A stretch of DNA of 64,000 nucleotides from Bacteroidales bacterium (GTDB taxonomy: Bacteria; Bacteroidota; Bacteroidia; Bacteroidales; UBA932): the NCBI GenBank assembly GCA_017395045.1, contig JAFPWG010000013.1:62001-126000 (forward strand), written 5' to 3'. Under the pieces are notes generated by a model that saw nothing but the letters and a program-made list of their open reading frames with translations, was not told the origin of the DNA and ran no database searches. Made by a program: the position numbers and the translations under genes. Positions 1 through 9,487 of this stretch are shown piece after piece (positions within the stretch are counted from its first letter, which is position 1; every line of letters begins with the position of its first letter).

Positions 1-1392
1 GGCCCGTCCGCGACCGTCATTTGCATTGACCAGCCGCTGGTGCTCACCCTGGACAAGACTCCCGTGCTGGGCAATTCCGGCCTCGTGCAGGTGTTCAAGG
101 CCGACGGTACCCTCGTGGACCGGATCGACCTGGCCGACCTCTCCAAAATGGAAACCCTATCCGACGGCACGATGGTCCCCAAGGGGGCCGATGCCGACGC
201 TGGCCAGATCGCGATCAACAACGATACGCCGTTCCATACGTTCATGGATGCCCTCCACAGCAACCAGTACAGGGTCGTCCACTACACGCCGCTCCGGATC
301 GACGGTAGGAAACTGGAAATCAAGCTTCACAACGAGGTCCTGTCCTACGGGGATAGCTATTATGTGACGGTCGATGAATCCGTGGCCGGCCAGGCCTTCG
401 GAAAGGACGACCTGCCCTTCACCGTGAAGGCGGCGCCCGCCGGCAAGACCTTCCGGGTCGCGGCCGACGGCTCCGGCGACTTCTGCACCGTGCAGGGTGC
501 GCTGAGCCACGTCAGTCGTGCCGTGGGCAAGGATGATGCCGTCACCATCGAAATAGGGGAGGGCACCTATCGCGAACTGCTGTTCCTCCGCAACAAGAAC
601 AACGTGACAATCAAGGGCTTATCCCGCGAGAAGACGGTCATCGCCTACCCCAATAACGACTCCTACGAGACCGGTTCCGGCGCGTCCTTGTCGACACGTC
701 CTGAAGTGGGAAGGTCCATCGGCAAATCCGGCGGGCGCAGCGTATTCCTCGTCGAGGGCTGCGACAACCTGGTCCTGGAGGACCTGACCATCGAGAACAC
801 GTACTCTATCCCTTCGCACAAGGGGCAGGCCGAAACCATCTACTTCAACTCCCAGTACCGGCTCACGATCGAGAATTGCTCCCTGATCTCCTGGCAGGAC
901 ACGTTCCTGACCAAGGGGAAGGTCTGGGTGCACAACAGCCTGATTGCCGGACACGTGGACTATATCTGGGGCTATCCCGAAGCCTGCCTGTTCGAGGACT
1001 GCGAGATCCGCTCCCGCGCCGGCGGCTACATCGTCCAGGCCCGGATCCCGTCTGCCTCCAACAAGGGTTTTGTGTTCCTGAACTGCAAGCTCACCGCTTC
1101 CGAAGGCGTAGCGGACGGCAAGATGTACCTCGCCCGTTCCGGCGGCTCCACGGACTATTACGACAATGTCGTGTTCGTCGGCTGCACGATGGGACCTGTG
1201 ATTGCCTCTACCGGCTGGTACACCTCACCGGCCCCCAACCCTTCGGCTCCCACCGCCACCTCCGGCTGGCGGGAATATGGCTCCAAGGACCCGTCTGGCA
1301 AGGCCGTCTCCGGCCACAACGCCTCCGGTAAGGTCCTCTCCGCCTCCGAAGCCGAGCCCTACTCCTCCCGGAAGGCCGTCCTGGGCTGGTAG
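1..1392 (+). CDS. Pectinesterase family protein, 5' truncated by window edge
   Basis: The frame is open from base 1, so the gene begins upstream; the first GTG at 40 is not a convincing start. The C-terminal ~310 residues match carbohydrate esterase family 8, which de-esterifies pectin: GTYREL early in the beta-helix, QAETIYFNS, SWQDTF with the first catalytic Asp, GHVDYIWG with the second Asp, and YLARSGG where the family usually has the LGRPW arginine. The ~120 residues before this look like an Ig-like bacterial domain ending in a PAGK linker. The protein is probably secreted or surface attached, but the N-terminus is missing. No other pectin-degradation gene is visible beside it. The Arg-containing motif departs from consensus but keeps the Arg. 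Confidence 0.85.
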   Translation, partial: GPSATVICIDQPLVLTLDKTPVLGNSGLVQVFKADGTLVDRIDLADLSKMETLSDGTMVPKGADADAGQIAINNDTPFHTFMDALHSNQYRVVHYTPLRIDGRKLEIKLHNEVLSYGDSYYVTVDESVAGQAFGKDDLPFTVKAAPAGKTFRVAADGSGDFCTVQGALSHVSRAVGKDDAVTIEIGEGTYRELLFLRNKNNVTIKGLSREKTVIAYPNNDSYETGSGASLSTRPEVGRSIGKSGGRSVFLVEGCDNLVLEDLTIENTYSIPSHKGQAETIYFNSQYRLTIENCSLISWQDTFLTKGKVWVHNSLIAGHVDYIWGYPEACLFEDCEIRSRAGGYIVQARIPSASNKGFVFLNCKLTASEGVADGKMYLARSGGSTDYYDNVVFVGCTMGPVIASTGWYTSPAPNPSAPTATSGWREYGSKDPSGKAVSGHNASGKVLSASEAEPYSSRKAVLGW

Positions 1393-1424
1393 CAGAGGTT
1401 TTACCGAAAGTCTTATTAACGTTG

Positions 1425-1505
1425 CCTGTAGGTCAATTCGTGGGACCTACAGGCTGTTTTTAACCCCATTTTTTAGCCTGATGGTCCCACGAATGGACCT
1501 ACGGG
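1425..1505. repeat. REP-like inverted pair downstream of the transposase
   Basis: At 1425-1453 a perfect 10-bp stem (CCTGTAGGTC with GACCTACAGG) encloses a 9-base loop. At 1483-1505 a second, inverted copy of the same unit occurs; its reverse complement reads CCCGTAGGTC followed by nearly the same loop. Both carry the GTAG foot typical of REP elements mobilised by RAYT enzymes. They lie between the pectinesterase stop and the transposase stop. Confidence 0.8.
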
Positions 1506-1537
1506 CAAAGAAGAATCGTAAAGGTATATAGGCGTTG

Positions 1538-2428
1538 CTATGGAGCATCCAGATATCGGGCAACCTCCTCCATTTTCAAAGAGGTAACCCGGGCGATTTG
1601 GTGAATGTCGGCACTGAAGCGTCGGCGGAGCTGCCGGACCAGTTCCTGCCGCTGATTATCATCCAGTGTAGAAACCTCACTCTTGCCGAAGAATGAACGG
1701 CAGAGGTCCGGTATTGCTGCATAGAGAACCTGGTCCCGGAAGGAGGGGAGATCGTTTCCTTGAAACTCGCTTTTCCGCTTGGCTTTGGATGAATTCTGAA
1801 GGAAATAGTTCATCCGCTTTGGCTTTCGGAAGATGGACTCCACCAGGTTGACTGGCACATAGGATTCGGGGAGGATATACCCATCTTCCCCGACAATCCA
1901 ATGGGCCGGGAGGGCACGTTTGGTGTGCAATAGCTTATAGATGGCATGCCGGGACATTTCACCCAGTCGCATTCCTTTCTCAGTACGTACTTTGAAGAAC
2001 GTTCCGCCTGTTCCCCACGGATAGTCGGCCGGGGTCAGACAGATGTTGGCGGCCGGAGGATTCATCTGCGTATAGGCGACGGCCCTTTCGAACGATTCGT
2101 CATCCGGGGAGATTCTTTGGATGTCCACCCGGTTCCGTCTCAGCAAATCCCTGACTCCGTACTTCAAGGCCACGAATCGAGAGCAGTCGGCCTTGAACTC
2201 GTTGATAAAGTTCCGTGCTTCCTCCTCGGTACAGTAGAGTACGAAATGGACATGATTAGACATCAGCACGAAGGCCAGGATCATCACTCCACAAACGAAG
2301 GATGCGATGGCTACATAGTTCATCCCAACCCTGTAGTCCTCGTTGTCCCTGAACCAGAGCCCTTTCTTCAAATGCTCCGTCGTGACCAGATAATAGCCTT
2401 TAGAAGGGGTAGTATTCGCTTTCACCAT
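1538..2428 (-). CDS. REP-associated tyrosine transposase (RAYT, Y1/IS200-like)
   Basis: A 296-residue single-strand DNA transposase of the HUH/Y1 type. The motif SNHVHFVLY (~residues 60-70) holds the HxH metal-binding pair, and VAYTQMNP (~125) holds the candidate catalytic Tyr in the YxxxNP context seen in RAYTs. It is longer than IS200 TnpA, which fits the RAYT branch. I place the start at ATG 2428; a GTG at 2452 adds eight residues. Palindromic GTAG repeats flank the gene on both sides, which strongly supports a RAYT rather than a classical IS. A TACTTTTG promoter lies at 2493-2500 and the leader contains a 7-bp hairpin (2469-2486). Codon use is more AT-rich than the neighbours. Confidence 0.88.
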   Translation of the reverse strand: MVKANTTPSKGYYLVTTEHLKKGLWFRDNEDYRVGMNYVAIASFVCGVMILAFVLMSNHVHFVLYCTEEEARNFINEFKADCSRFVALKYGVRDLLRRNRVDIQRISPDDESFERAVAYTQMNPPAANICLTPADYPWGTGGTFFKVRTEKGMRLGEMSRHAIYKLLHTKRALPAHWIVGEDGYILPESYVPVNLVESIFRKPKRMNYFLQNSSKAKRKSEFQGNDLPSFRDQVLYAAIPDLCRSFFGKSEVSTLDDNQRQELVRQLRRRFSADIHQIARVTSLKMEEVARYLDAP

Positions 2429-2492
2429 TGATCCGGGACGCTCAAATCTCACACACTTTAATCTGTTCCGGAAGCGATTGCTTCCGCTTCTA

Positions 2493-2500
2493 CAAAAGTA
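2493..2500 (-). promoter_or_regulatory. Bacteroidota -7 element for the transposase
   Basis: On the minus strand this reads TACTTTTG, matching TAnnTTTG. It lies about 65 bases upstream of the chosen ATG; the intervening leader can form a CGGAAGC/GCTTCCG hairpin at 2469-2486. No clear -33 TTTG was found. Confidence 0.5.
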
Positions 2501-2584
2501 TTGTTTTTGTTGGGGAACGGCAAGCGTTTTATTTCCTTTTTTGCAGATAAGATATGCCGTGGTTCACCCATGGGGCCATCAATT

Positions 2585-2651
2585 GGACCTACGGGAAAGA
2601 AATACGTACATAAATTTTCCCGTAGGTCCAACGAATGAACCTACGGGAAAA
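2585..2651. repeat. REP-like inverted pair upstream of the transposase
   Basis: The right unit forms a 13-bp stem (2615-2627 with 2639-2651) built on TTTTCCCGTAGGT and an 11-base loop. The left unit at 2585-2598 carries the inverted GGACCTACGGGAAA arm with a degraded partner arm. Same core as the pair at 1425-1505, so the transposase sits between two REP pairs. The right hairpin lies ~50 bases past the gdhA stop and might also affect gdhA transcript ends. Confidence 0.78.
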
Positions 2652-2700
2652 ACTCTGGAAGGATTCCGGTCAATAGCCGGGAATTCCAATCGATGCTGCC

Positions 2701-4065
2701 CTACACCAGGCCCTGGTCCACCATCGCGTTGGCGACTTTGATGAAGCCGGCGATGTTGGCGCCCTTGACGTAGTTGATGTAGCCGTTTTCTTCGGTGCCG
2801 TACTTGAGGCAGGCGGCGTGGATATCGGCCATGATGCGCTGGAGGGCGGCGTCCACTTCCTCGGCCGTCCATTTCTGGCGGATGGAGTTCTGCGTCATCT
2901 CCAGACCGGAGGTGGCTACGCCGCCCGCATTGGATGCCTTGCCGGGGGCGTAGAGGAGACCGTTCGACTGGAAGATGCGGATGGCTTCCGGGGTGGAAGG
3001 CATGTTGGCGCCTTCCGCTACGCAGAAGCAGCCGCCGGCGACGAGGTTCTCGGCGTCGGCCTTCTCGATCTCGTTCTGCGTGGCGCAGGGGAGGGCGATA
3101 TCGCAGGGGATGCGCCAGGGACGCTCGCCCGGATAGTAGGAAGATTGCGGGTACTGCTCCACATACTCCTTGATTCGGCCACGACGGAAGTTCTTGAGTT
3201 CAAATACGAAAGCAAGCTTCTCCTCATCCAATCCTTCAGGATCGTGAATGAAGCCGTCGGAGTCCGAAAGGGTGACCACCTTGGCGCCCAGACGCATCGC
3301 CTTCTGGGCAGCGTACTGGGCTACGTTTCCGGAACCGGAGATGAGGACGGTCTTCCCCTGGAAAGACTCTCCGCGGGTGGCGAGCATCTTCTCGGCGAAG
3401 TAGCACAGGCCATAGCCCGTCGCCTCCGGACGCAGGCGGGAACCGCCCCAGCCGAGGCCTTTTCCGGTAAGGGTGCCGGAGAATTCGTCGCGAAGCCGCT
3501 TGTACTGGCCGAACAGGTAGCCGATCTCACGGCCGCCCACGCCGATGTCGCCCGCAGGGACGTCGGTGTCCTGGCCGATGTGGCGCTGGAGTTCGGTCAT
3601 GAAGCTCTGGCAGAAGCGCATCACCTCCGCATCGGACCGGCCCCTCGGATTGAAGTCGGAACCACCCTTGCCACCGCCCATCGGAAGGGTGGTGAGGCTG
3701 TTCTTGAAGGTCTGCTCGAAAGCAAGGAACTTCATGATGGATAGATTCACGCTTGGATGGAAACGGATACCGCCCTTGTAAGGGCCGATGGCGCTGTTCA
3801 TTTGCACGCGGTAGCCACGGTTGATCTGGATCTGCCCCCGGTCGTCGGTCCACGGGACACGGAACATGATGACCCTTTCGGGCTCGACCATGCGTTCCAT
3901 GATCTTGAGGTCCAGCAGATGGGGGTAGGCGGTGATGTAGGGAGCGACGCTTTCGACCACCTCGCGCACGGCCTGGTGGAACTCGCTCTCACCCGGGTTG
4001 CGCGCGATGACGTTCGCCATGAACCCGTCGATGTAGTTCTGGGTGAATTTGTCCATAGGAAACAC
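2701..4065 (-). CDS. gdhA: Glutamate dehydrogenase
   Basis: A 454-residue hexameric-type glutamate dehydrogenase interconverting 2-oxoglutarate plus ammonia and glutamate. GPYKGGIRFHP (~residue 95) and LPMGGGKGGSDF (~125) contain the substrate-binding lysines; AGDIGVGGREIGYLFGQYK follows, and the C-terminal Rossmann domain shows ISGSGNVAQYA. Length is normal for the family. NADP preference is usual for this subfamily but is not established here. It is transcribed alone, divergently from the WYL regulator. A TATGTTTG element lies ~20 bases upstream of the ATG. It pairs functionally with icd/gltA at 39.7-42.2 kb, which would supply 2-oxoglutarate. Confidence 0.96.
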   Translation of the reverse strand: MFPMDKFTQNYIDGFMANVIARNPGESEFHQAVREVVESVAPYITAYPHLLDLKIMERMVEPERVIMFRVPWTDDRGQIQINRGYRVQMNSAIGPYKGGIRFHPSVNLSIMKFLAFEQTFKNSLTTLPMGGGKGGSDFNPRGRSDAEVMRFCQSFMTELQRHIGQDTDVPAGDIGVGGREIGYLFGQYKRLRDEFSGTLTGKGLGWGGSRLRPEATGYGLCYFAEKMLATRGESFQGKTVLISGSGNVAQYAAQKAMRLGAKVVTLSDSDGFIHDPEGLDEEKLAFVFELKNFRRGRIKEYVEQYPQSSYYPGERPWRIPCDIALPCATQNEIEKADAENLVAGGCFCVAEGANMPSTPEAIRIFQSNGLLYAPGKASNAGGVATSGLEMTQNSIRQKWTAEEVDAALQRIMADIHAACLKYGTEENGYINYVKGANIAGFIKVANAMVDQGLV

Positions 4066-4085
4066 TGACTAACTATAACCGCTTA

Positions 4086-4093
4086 CAAACATA
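4086..4093 (-). promoter_or_regulatory. Promoter -7 element of gdhA
   Basis: Minus strand TATGTTTG, 20 bases upstream of the gdhA ATG, inside an AT-rich intergenic stretch. A well-spaced -33 TTTG was not found. Confidence 0.6.
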
Positions 4094-4174
4094 ATAAATT
4101 ATTTTACAATAAAAAAGAAAATTTTAAAAAACTTAACAGGCTGTCCGAGCCTTGCGGAATAGGGGGAAAATGGT

Positions 4175-4182
4175 TACATTTG
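4175..4182 (+). promoter_or_regulatory. Promoter -7 element of the WYL regulator
   Basis: TACATTTG matches TAnnTTTG. The alternative TTG start at 4180 lies inside this element, so translation most likely starts at ATG 4204. Confidence 0.55.
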
Positions 4183-4203
4183 CCAAAGCTTGGCACATTC
4201 CTG

Positions 4204-5112
4204 ATGGTCTCCGAACTCATCGACAAATATATCTGGCTGGTGCAAAGCCTCATTGACGCCGGTCCGGGCGGGCTTTCGCTGGAGGAAATCTCCCGGAAGT
4301 GGACGAACCGGTACGGTGGGTCGGAGTATCCCAGGAGGTCGTTCAACAACCACCGGGAAGCCGTCGCCGAAGTATTCGGCATCGACATCGCCTGCAACCG
4401 CAGCACCAACCGTTATTATATAGACGCGGGCGAGAGCGCGGTGGACAAGCGCCAATCCGTTGAGTGGCTGGTCAATACCTTCACGGTCAATAATCTCCTC
4501 TCCCTGGGAAAGGAACGCCTGTCGGGCCGGGTGTCCGTGGAAGACATCCCGTCGGGACACCGGTGGCTCGTCGCCGTGATGCAGGCCATGCTGGACGACG
4601 GGAAGATGGAACTCCGCTACCGGAAATACCTGAGCGAAGGGGAGGAGGTCCGGCACATCCGGCCATACGCGGTGAAGGAGTTCGCCAAGCGCTGGTACGT
4701 GGTCGCTTTCAGCGAGGAGGCGGCGGCCATCCGCGTGTATGCGATGGACCGCATCCTGTCCCTGGAGCCTACCGGCGAAAAGTTCCGGATGCCGAAAGGC
4801 TTTTCGGTCGATGCGCTCTTCGAATCCAGCTACGGAATCTACCCGCCGGAGGACGAACCGCCGGTGCTCGTCAGGTTCCGAACGACCGAAAGGGAAGCCG
4901 CCTACCTGAAGGATCTGCCCATCCATCCAAGCCAGGTTTTCCTGGGGAAGGATGCCGACGGAAAGAGCCTTTTCGCGATGCGCCTGATCCCCAATCCGGA
5001 CCTCGTGATGGAGCTGTGCCGTCATGGGAACCGCTTGGAAGTGCTGGAACCCGCCTCTTTGAGGGAAAAAGTGGCCGAAGAATTGAGGAAAGCTCTATTA
5101 CTCTATGAATAA
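4204..5112 (+). CDS. WYL-domain transcriptional regulator
   Basis: A 302-residue protein with an N-terminal winged-helix-like region (~1-70, including a GGSEYPRRSFNNH stretch) and a central WYL domain (~130-210; the core reads RWYVVAF, with RPYAVKEF before it). The C-terminal WCX-like extension ends in EELRKALLLYE. WYL proteins usually regulate transcription, sensing nucleic acids or nucleotides through the WYL pocket, and are common near stress and defence genes. The start is set at ATG 4204 because the upstream TTG lies in the promoter. The S9 peptidase begins ~25 bases downstream on the same strand, so both probably share a transcript. The regulated target is unknown. Confidence 0.85.
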   Translation: MVSELIDKYIWLVQSLIDAGPGGLSLEEISRKWTNRYGGSEYPRRSFNNHREAVAEVFGIDIACNRSTNRYYIDAGESAVDKRQSVEWLVNTFTVNNLLSLGKERLSGRVSVEDIPSGHRWLVAVMQAMLDDGKMELRYRKYLSEGEEVRHIRPYAVKEFAKRWYVVAFSEEAAAIRVYAMDRILSLEPTGEKFRMPKGFSVDALFESSYGIYPPEDEPPVLVRFRTTEREAAYLKDLPIHPSQVFLGKDADGKSLFAMRLIPNPDLVMELCRHGNRLEVLEPASLREKVAEELRKALLLYE

Positions 5113-5136
5113 GATAATAAAACAAATATGTTGAAT

Positions 5137-7350
5137 ATGAAAACAAAAATGTTAACCCTCGCATTGGCGGTTTTTTCCGTCCTTGCGTGCAAAAATGAAG
5201 ACATGAAACCCCAGCAAGGCTACATCGGTCCGGCCGACCTGAAGGTCGAAGACGGCAGGATGTCTCCGGAGCTCCTGCTCTCCCTCGGACGCCTCTCCGA
5301 CCCCCAGCTTTCTCCCGACGGAAAGACCATCCTTTACGGCGTGAGCTACACCGACATCGCGGAGAATCGCAGCGTCCGCAACCTCTTCACCATCCCCGTC
5401 GAGGGCGGTGAGAAAACCCAGCTCACGATGGACGGCAAGAGCATCTCCAATGCCCGCTGGGCGCCGGAAGGAGACGCTGTCTATTTCCTTCAGGGCGGGC
5501 AGGTCTGGAAGGCCGCCTACAAGAACGGGAAACTGGGCAAGCGCGTCCAGGTGACGGACGTAGAGAAGGGGATCGGTGAATTCACCCTCTCTCCGGACGG
5601 CAGCCAGCTGATGTTCGTGAGCTCGGTCCACAGCGCCGTGGAGCGTCCCGTCGACACCGACCCGCTCCTGTCCAAGGCCGAGGCTTATGCGACCGAGGAC
5701 CTGATGTACCGCCACTGGGACCATTGGGTGGAGGAAATCGACCACACCTTCATCGCTCCGCTCTCCAACGGCGTGATCAAGGAAGGCCTGGACATCCTGG
5801 GTGGCCCCGACGTGAAATACCAGCTCCCGAACGGCCCGTTCGGCGGCATCGAGAACCTCTGCTGGAGCCCGGACGGCCGCTACATCGCCTATTCCTGCAA
5901 GAAGAAGACGGGGAAGGAATACGCCTTCTCCACCGATACCGAAATCTATATCTACTGCCCCCTCACGGGCGAAACCACGGTCATCGCGATGGGCGGCGGC
6001 TACGACACCGTTCCCGTCTGGAGCCCCGACGGCACCAAGATCGCCTGGCTGTCCATGGCGCGGGACGGCTATGAGGCCGACAAGGTACGCCTGATGGTGG
6101 CCGACGTGGTCTATGAGCCGGAAGGGGAGGGTCAGACCTCCAATCCCAAGGTTGAAAACATCCTGGACCTGACGGCCGATTTCGCTTACAATGCAGATGC
6201 ACCCCTTTGGGCGGAAGATAGCAAATCGCTGTATTTCAATTCTTTAGTAGAAGGACTTCAGGGCATTTTCAACGTTATCTGCGATCCTGAAACCGCCTTC
6301 TTCCGCCGCACTGCCCCCACCCTCTGGTTCGACTTTGGCACTCCGTTCGCCGTCCTTCAGGACGGTACGCTCCTGACCACCTACAGCTCCATGGATTTCC
6401 CGACCGAACTCGTGGCTGTAAAGGATAATTCCATCGAGCAGCTTACCTTCGAGAACGCCCACCTGCTGGACCAGCTGGACAAGCACGAGACCGAAGCCCG
6501 GATGGTTCCGACCGCCGACGGCGGCGAGATGCTCACCTGGGTCCTCTATCCGCCGCAGTTCGACCGTACCAAGCAGTACCCGGCCATCGAGATCTGCCTG
6601 GGCGGCCCGCAGGGCACGCTCTCCCAGGGCTGGTCCTACCGCTGGAACTACTGCCTGATGGCCCATCAGGGTTTCGTCGTCGTCCTTCCGAACCGCCACG
6701 GCACGACCGCTTTCGGCCAGCCCTGGTGCGAGCAGATCTCCGGCGACTACATTGGCCTGAACATGCAGGACTACCTGGCCGCCGGCAGGATGATCAAGGA
6801 CGAACCCTTCGTGGACAAGCTGGCTGCCTGTGGCGCTTCGTATGGAGGCTATAGTGTTTATTATCTGGCTGGTATCCACGGTGACCTGTATGACTGCTTC
6901 ATATCCCATGCGGGCATTTTCAATGAGGAGCACATGTACATGACCACCGAGGAAATGTGGTTCCCGAACTGGGACAACGGCGGTATTCCGCACGAGTACG
7001 CCTATGAGGAAGGCAAGCTGGGTGCGGCCGGCGACGGCATCACCTTCGGCGGCCTCCAGCAGGCTGGCTCGCCGTGGTCCAACGCCCCGAAAGCCGTACG
7101 CCACTACGCCAACTCTCCGCACAAGCTCGTCCAGAACTGGCATACCCCGATCCTCTGCATGCACGGCGGCAGCGACTTCCGGGTCCCGTACGACGAAGGA
7201 ATGGCGGCCTTCAACGCCGCCCAGATGATGGGCGTCCCGTCCAAACTGGTCGTGTTCCCGGGCGAGAACCACTGGATCCTCAAGCCCCAGAACGCCCTGT
7301 ACTGGCACCGGACCTATTTCAACTGGCTGAACCGCTGGATGCTCCCTTAG
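5137..7350 (+). CDS. S9 family peptidase lipoprotein (prolyl oligopeptidase/DPP type)
   Basis: A ~737-residue exported serine peptidase. The N-terminus from ATG 5137 is a lipoprotein signal with lipobox SVLAC (Cys ~18); ATG 5128 is an alternative three codons earlier. The first ~400 residues hold repeated WD40-like beta-propeller blades (LSPDGKTILYG, LSPDGSQLMFV, WSPDGRYIAYS, WSPDGTKIAWL). The C-terminal alpha/beta hydrolase domain shows the nucleophile GASYGGY (~568), the Asp in HGGSDFRVP (~678) and the His in GENHWI (~711). Such enzymes remove dipeptides or short peptides in the periplasm. It follows the WYL regulator closely. Exact substrate preference cannot be read from sequence. Confidence 0.92.
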   Translation: MKTKMLTLALAVFSVLACKNEDMKPQQGYIGPADLKVEDGRMSPELLLSLGRLSDPQLSPDGKTILYGVSYTDIAENRSVRNLFTIPVEGGEKTQLTMDGKSISNARWAPEGDAVYFLQGGQVWKAAYKNGKLGKRVQVTDVEKGIGEFTLSPDGSQLMFVSSVHSAVERPVDTDPLLSKAEAYATEDLMYRHWDHWVEEIDHTFIAPLSNGVIKEGLDILGGPDVKYQLPNGPFGGIENLCWSPDGRYIAYSCKKKTGKEYAFSTDTEIYIYCPLTGETTVIAMGGGYDTVPVWSPDGTKIAWLSMARDGYEADKVRLMVADVVYEPEGEGQTSNPKVENILDLTADFAYNADAPLWAEDSKSLYFNSLVEGLQGIFNVICDPETAFFRRTAPTLWFDFGTPFAVLQDGTLLTTYSSMDFPTELVAVKDNSIEQLTFENAHLLDQLDKHETEARMVPTADGGEMLTWVLYPPQFDRTKQYPAIEICLGGPQGTLSQGWSYRWNYCLMAHQGFVVVLPNRHGTTAFGQPWCEQISGDYIGLNMQDYLAAGRMIKDEPFVDKLAACGASYGGYSVYYLAGIHGDLYDCFISHAGIFNEEHMYMTTEEMWFPNWDNGGIPHEYAYEEGKLGAAGDGITFGGLQQAGSPWSNAPKAVRHYANSPHKLVQNWHTPILCMHGGSDFRVPYDEGMAAFNAAQMMGVPSKLVVFPGENHWILKPQNALYWHRTYFNWLNRWMLP

Positions 7351-9482
7351 GAGATCTGGGAATAGTCCTTCCGGACATACCTGTCTTTTCGAAGCTCGGC
7401 CGCGAGAACCGCGTTGCCGGGCTTTTCCAATGTGGGATCCTGCTCCAGGATATGCGCCGCATAGGTGCGGGCGTCGGAGAGGATGAGACCGTCCCGGGCG
7501 AGGGAGGCGATGTTCAGGGAGATGGGCAGGCCGCTCTGCTGGGTGCCTTCCAGGTCGCCCGGGCCGCGCATCTTCATGTCTTCCTCCGCGATCTCGAAAC
7601 CATTCTCGGTAGCGCACATCAGGTCCAGGCGTTTCTGGGACTCCTTGGATACCTTATACCCCTTCATGAGGATGCAGTAAGACCGTTCGGCGCCCCGGCC
7701 CACCCGGCCGCGAAGCTGGTGTAACTGGCTCAGGCCGAAACGTTCGGCGCTCTCGATGACCATGACGGAAGCATTGGGCACGTCCACGCCCACTTCGATG
7801 ACGGTGGTGGACACGAGGATGTTGGCCCGGCCGGCCACGAACGCGTCCATATGGAAGGCCTTCTGCTCGGCGGTCTGCTGGCCGTGGAGGATGGCCACGT
7901 GGTACTGCGGCTCCGGGAAACGCTTGATGACCTCCTCGTAACCCAGTTCCAGGTTCCTGTAGTCCACCTTCTCGCTCTCGAAGATGAGCGGATACACGAT
8001 GAATGCCTGGCGCCCCTTGGCGATTTCGTCAGCGATGAAGTTGTACATCGCGTGACGCTTGTTTTCGCCCACGCAGAGCGTCTGGACGGGCTTCCGGCCC
8101 GGAGGCATCTCGTCGATGACGGAAACGTCCAGGTCGCCGTACAGCGTCATGGCAAGGGTGCGCGGGATGGGGGTGGCCGTCATTACGAGCACGTGCGGGG
8201 CGACCCCGCCGGCTCCCTTGGCCCACAGCTTCGCCCGCTGGTCCACGCCGAAGCGGTGCTGCTCGTCCACCACCGCAAGCCCCAGCGACTTGAATACGAC
8301 CGTGTCCTCGATGAGGGCATGCGTGCCGATGAGGATGCCGATGGAACCGTCCTTCAGGCCGGCGTGGATCTCGCGCCGGGCCGCCGCACCGGTGGAGCCG
8401 GTGAGGAGGGCGGCCTTCACGCCTGTGGGTGCCAGATACTTGGAAACATTGGCAAAATGCTGATGCGCAAGCACTTCCGTAGGCGCCATCAGGCAGGCCT
8501 GATAGCCATTTCCGACCGCGATGAGTGATGAAAGCACGGCCACCATGGTCTTTCCGCTGCCCACGTCTCCCTGCAGCAGCCGGTTCATCTGGTGGCCGCC
8601 TTTGAGGTCGTCGCGGATCTCCTTGATCACGCGTTTCTGGGCGTTCGTCAGGTCGTAGGGAAGCGCCTTGTAGCAGCGGTTGAACGCATCGCCCACGCGC
8701 GGCATCGCGAGGCCCACGGCGTTGCGGCTGCGGACGTATTTCTGCTTGAGCAGCGAGAGCTGCAGGAAGAACAGCTCCTCGAATTTCAGGCGGTAGGTGG
8801 CCTTGGCCAGCGCGTTCTGGTCGGTAGGGAAGTGGATCTGCCGATAGGCGAAACTCAGCGGCACCAGACCTTTTTCCCGAAGGATATACTCCGGCAGGGT
8901 TTCCTCCAGCTTGGGCAGGACCATCTCCAGGGCCGACGAGACCAGCTTCACCATCACTTTTCCGGTGATGCCGCCGGACTTGAGCTTCTCCGTGGACGGG
9001 TAGATGCCCGTGAGCACCCCGGCCGCGGCCGCTTCCGGCGCGTCGAACTCGGGATGGACCATGTTGATGCGCCCGTTGAAGGCGGTAGGCTTGCCGAAGA
9101 AGAGGAAGGTGCTTCCCGGAGCCAGCCGGGGATGCATCCATTTGATGCCCTTGAAGAAGACGACTTCCATTTCGCCGGAATCGTCGGCGATGATGACGCT
9201 CAGGCGGTTCGCGAGGTTGTACTTGACCTTGTCCGGGGGCAGTTCGGCGCCGTTTTTGGCGAACAGGCGCGCCTTCTGTACGGTTCCCACCACCTGCACG
9301 TAGGCCTGGTCGGGATGGAGGTCGGCGATCCGCTGGACGGTACTCCGGTCGATGTAACGGAAGGGATACAGGCGCACGAGGTCGCCTATCGTCGCCACTT
9401 CCAGCTCGTTGCGCAGCAACGCCGCCCGGCGCGGTCCCACGCCCGGCAGGTACTGGATATCCGTTTCCATCACCGGCTTCAT
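7347..9482 (-). CDS. recG: ATP-dependent DNA helicase RecG
   Basis: A 711-residue replication-fork and Holliday-junction remodelling helicase. The N-terminus has the helix-hairpin-helix-like YLPGVGPRRA and an OB-fold wedge region (~60-160). Helicase motifs follow: GDVGSGKT (Walker A, ~300), DEQHRFG (motif II, ~405), MTATPIPRTLAMT (motif III), VSTTVIEVGVDVPNA and QLRGRVGRG (motif VI). The open frame continues 163 codons further upstream, but that part is the antisense of the S26 peptidase gene; the ATG at 9482 has a TATTTTTG promoter 5 bases upstream and the family N-terminus starts here. It overlaps the 3' end of the S9 peptidase gene (convergent) by 4 bp. Confidence 0.96.
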   Translation of the reverse strand: MKPVMETDIQYLPGVGPRRAALLRNELEVATIGDLVRLYPFRYIDRSTVQRIADLHPDQAYVQVVGTVQKARLFAKNGAELPPDKVKYNLANRLSVIIADDSGEMEVVFFKGIKWMHPRLAPGSTFLFFGKPTAFNGRINMVHPEFDAPEAAAAGVLTGIYPSTEKLKSGGITGKVMVKLVSSALEMVLPKLEETLPEYILREKGLVPLSFAYRQIHFPTDQNALAKATYRLKFEELFFLQLSLLKQKYVRSRNAVGLAMPRVGDAFNRCYKALPYDLTNAQKRVIKEIRDDLKGGHQMNRLLQGDVGSGKTMVAVLSSLIAVGNGYQACLMAPTEVLAHQHFANVSKYLAPTGVKAALLTGSTGAAARREIHAGLKDGSIGILIGTHALIEDTVVFKSLGLAVVDEQHRFGVDQRAKLWAKGAGGVAPHVLVMTATPIPRTLAMTLYGDLDVSVIDEMPPGRKPVQTLCVGENKRHAMYNFIADEIAKGRQAFIVYPLIFESEKVDYRNLELGYEEVIKRFPEPQYHVAILHGQQTAEQKAFHMDAFVAGRANILVSTTVIEVGVDVPNASVMVIESAERFGLSQLHQLRGRVGRGAERSYCILMKGYKVSKESQKRLDLMCATENGFEIAEEDMKMRGPGDLEGTQQSGLPISLNIASLARDGLILSDARTYAAHILEQDPTLEKPGNAVLAAELRKDRYVRKDYSQIS

Positions 9483-9487
9483 ACTCG

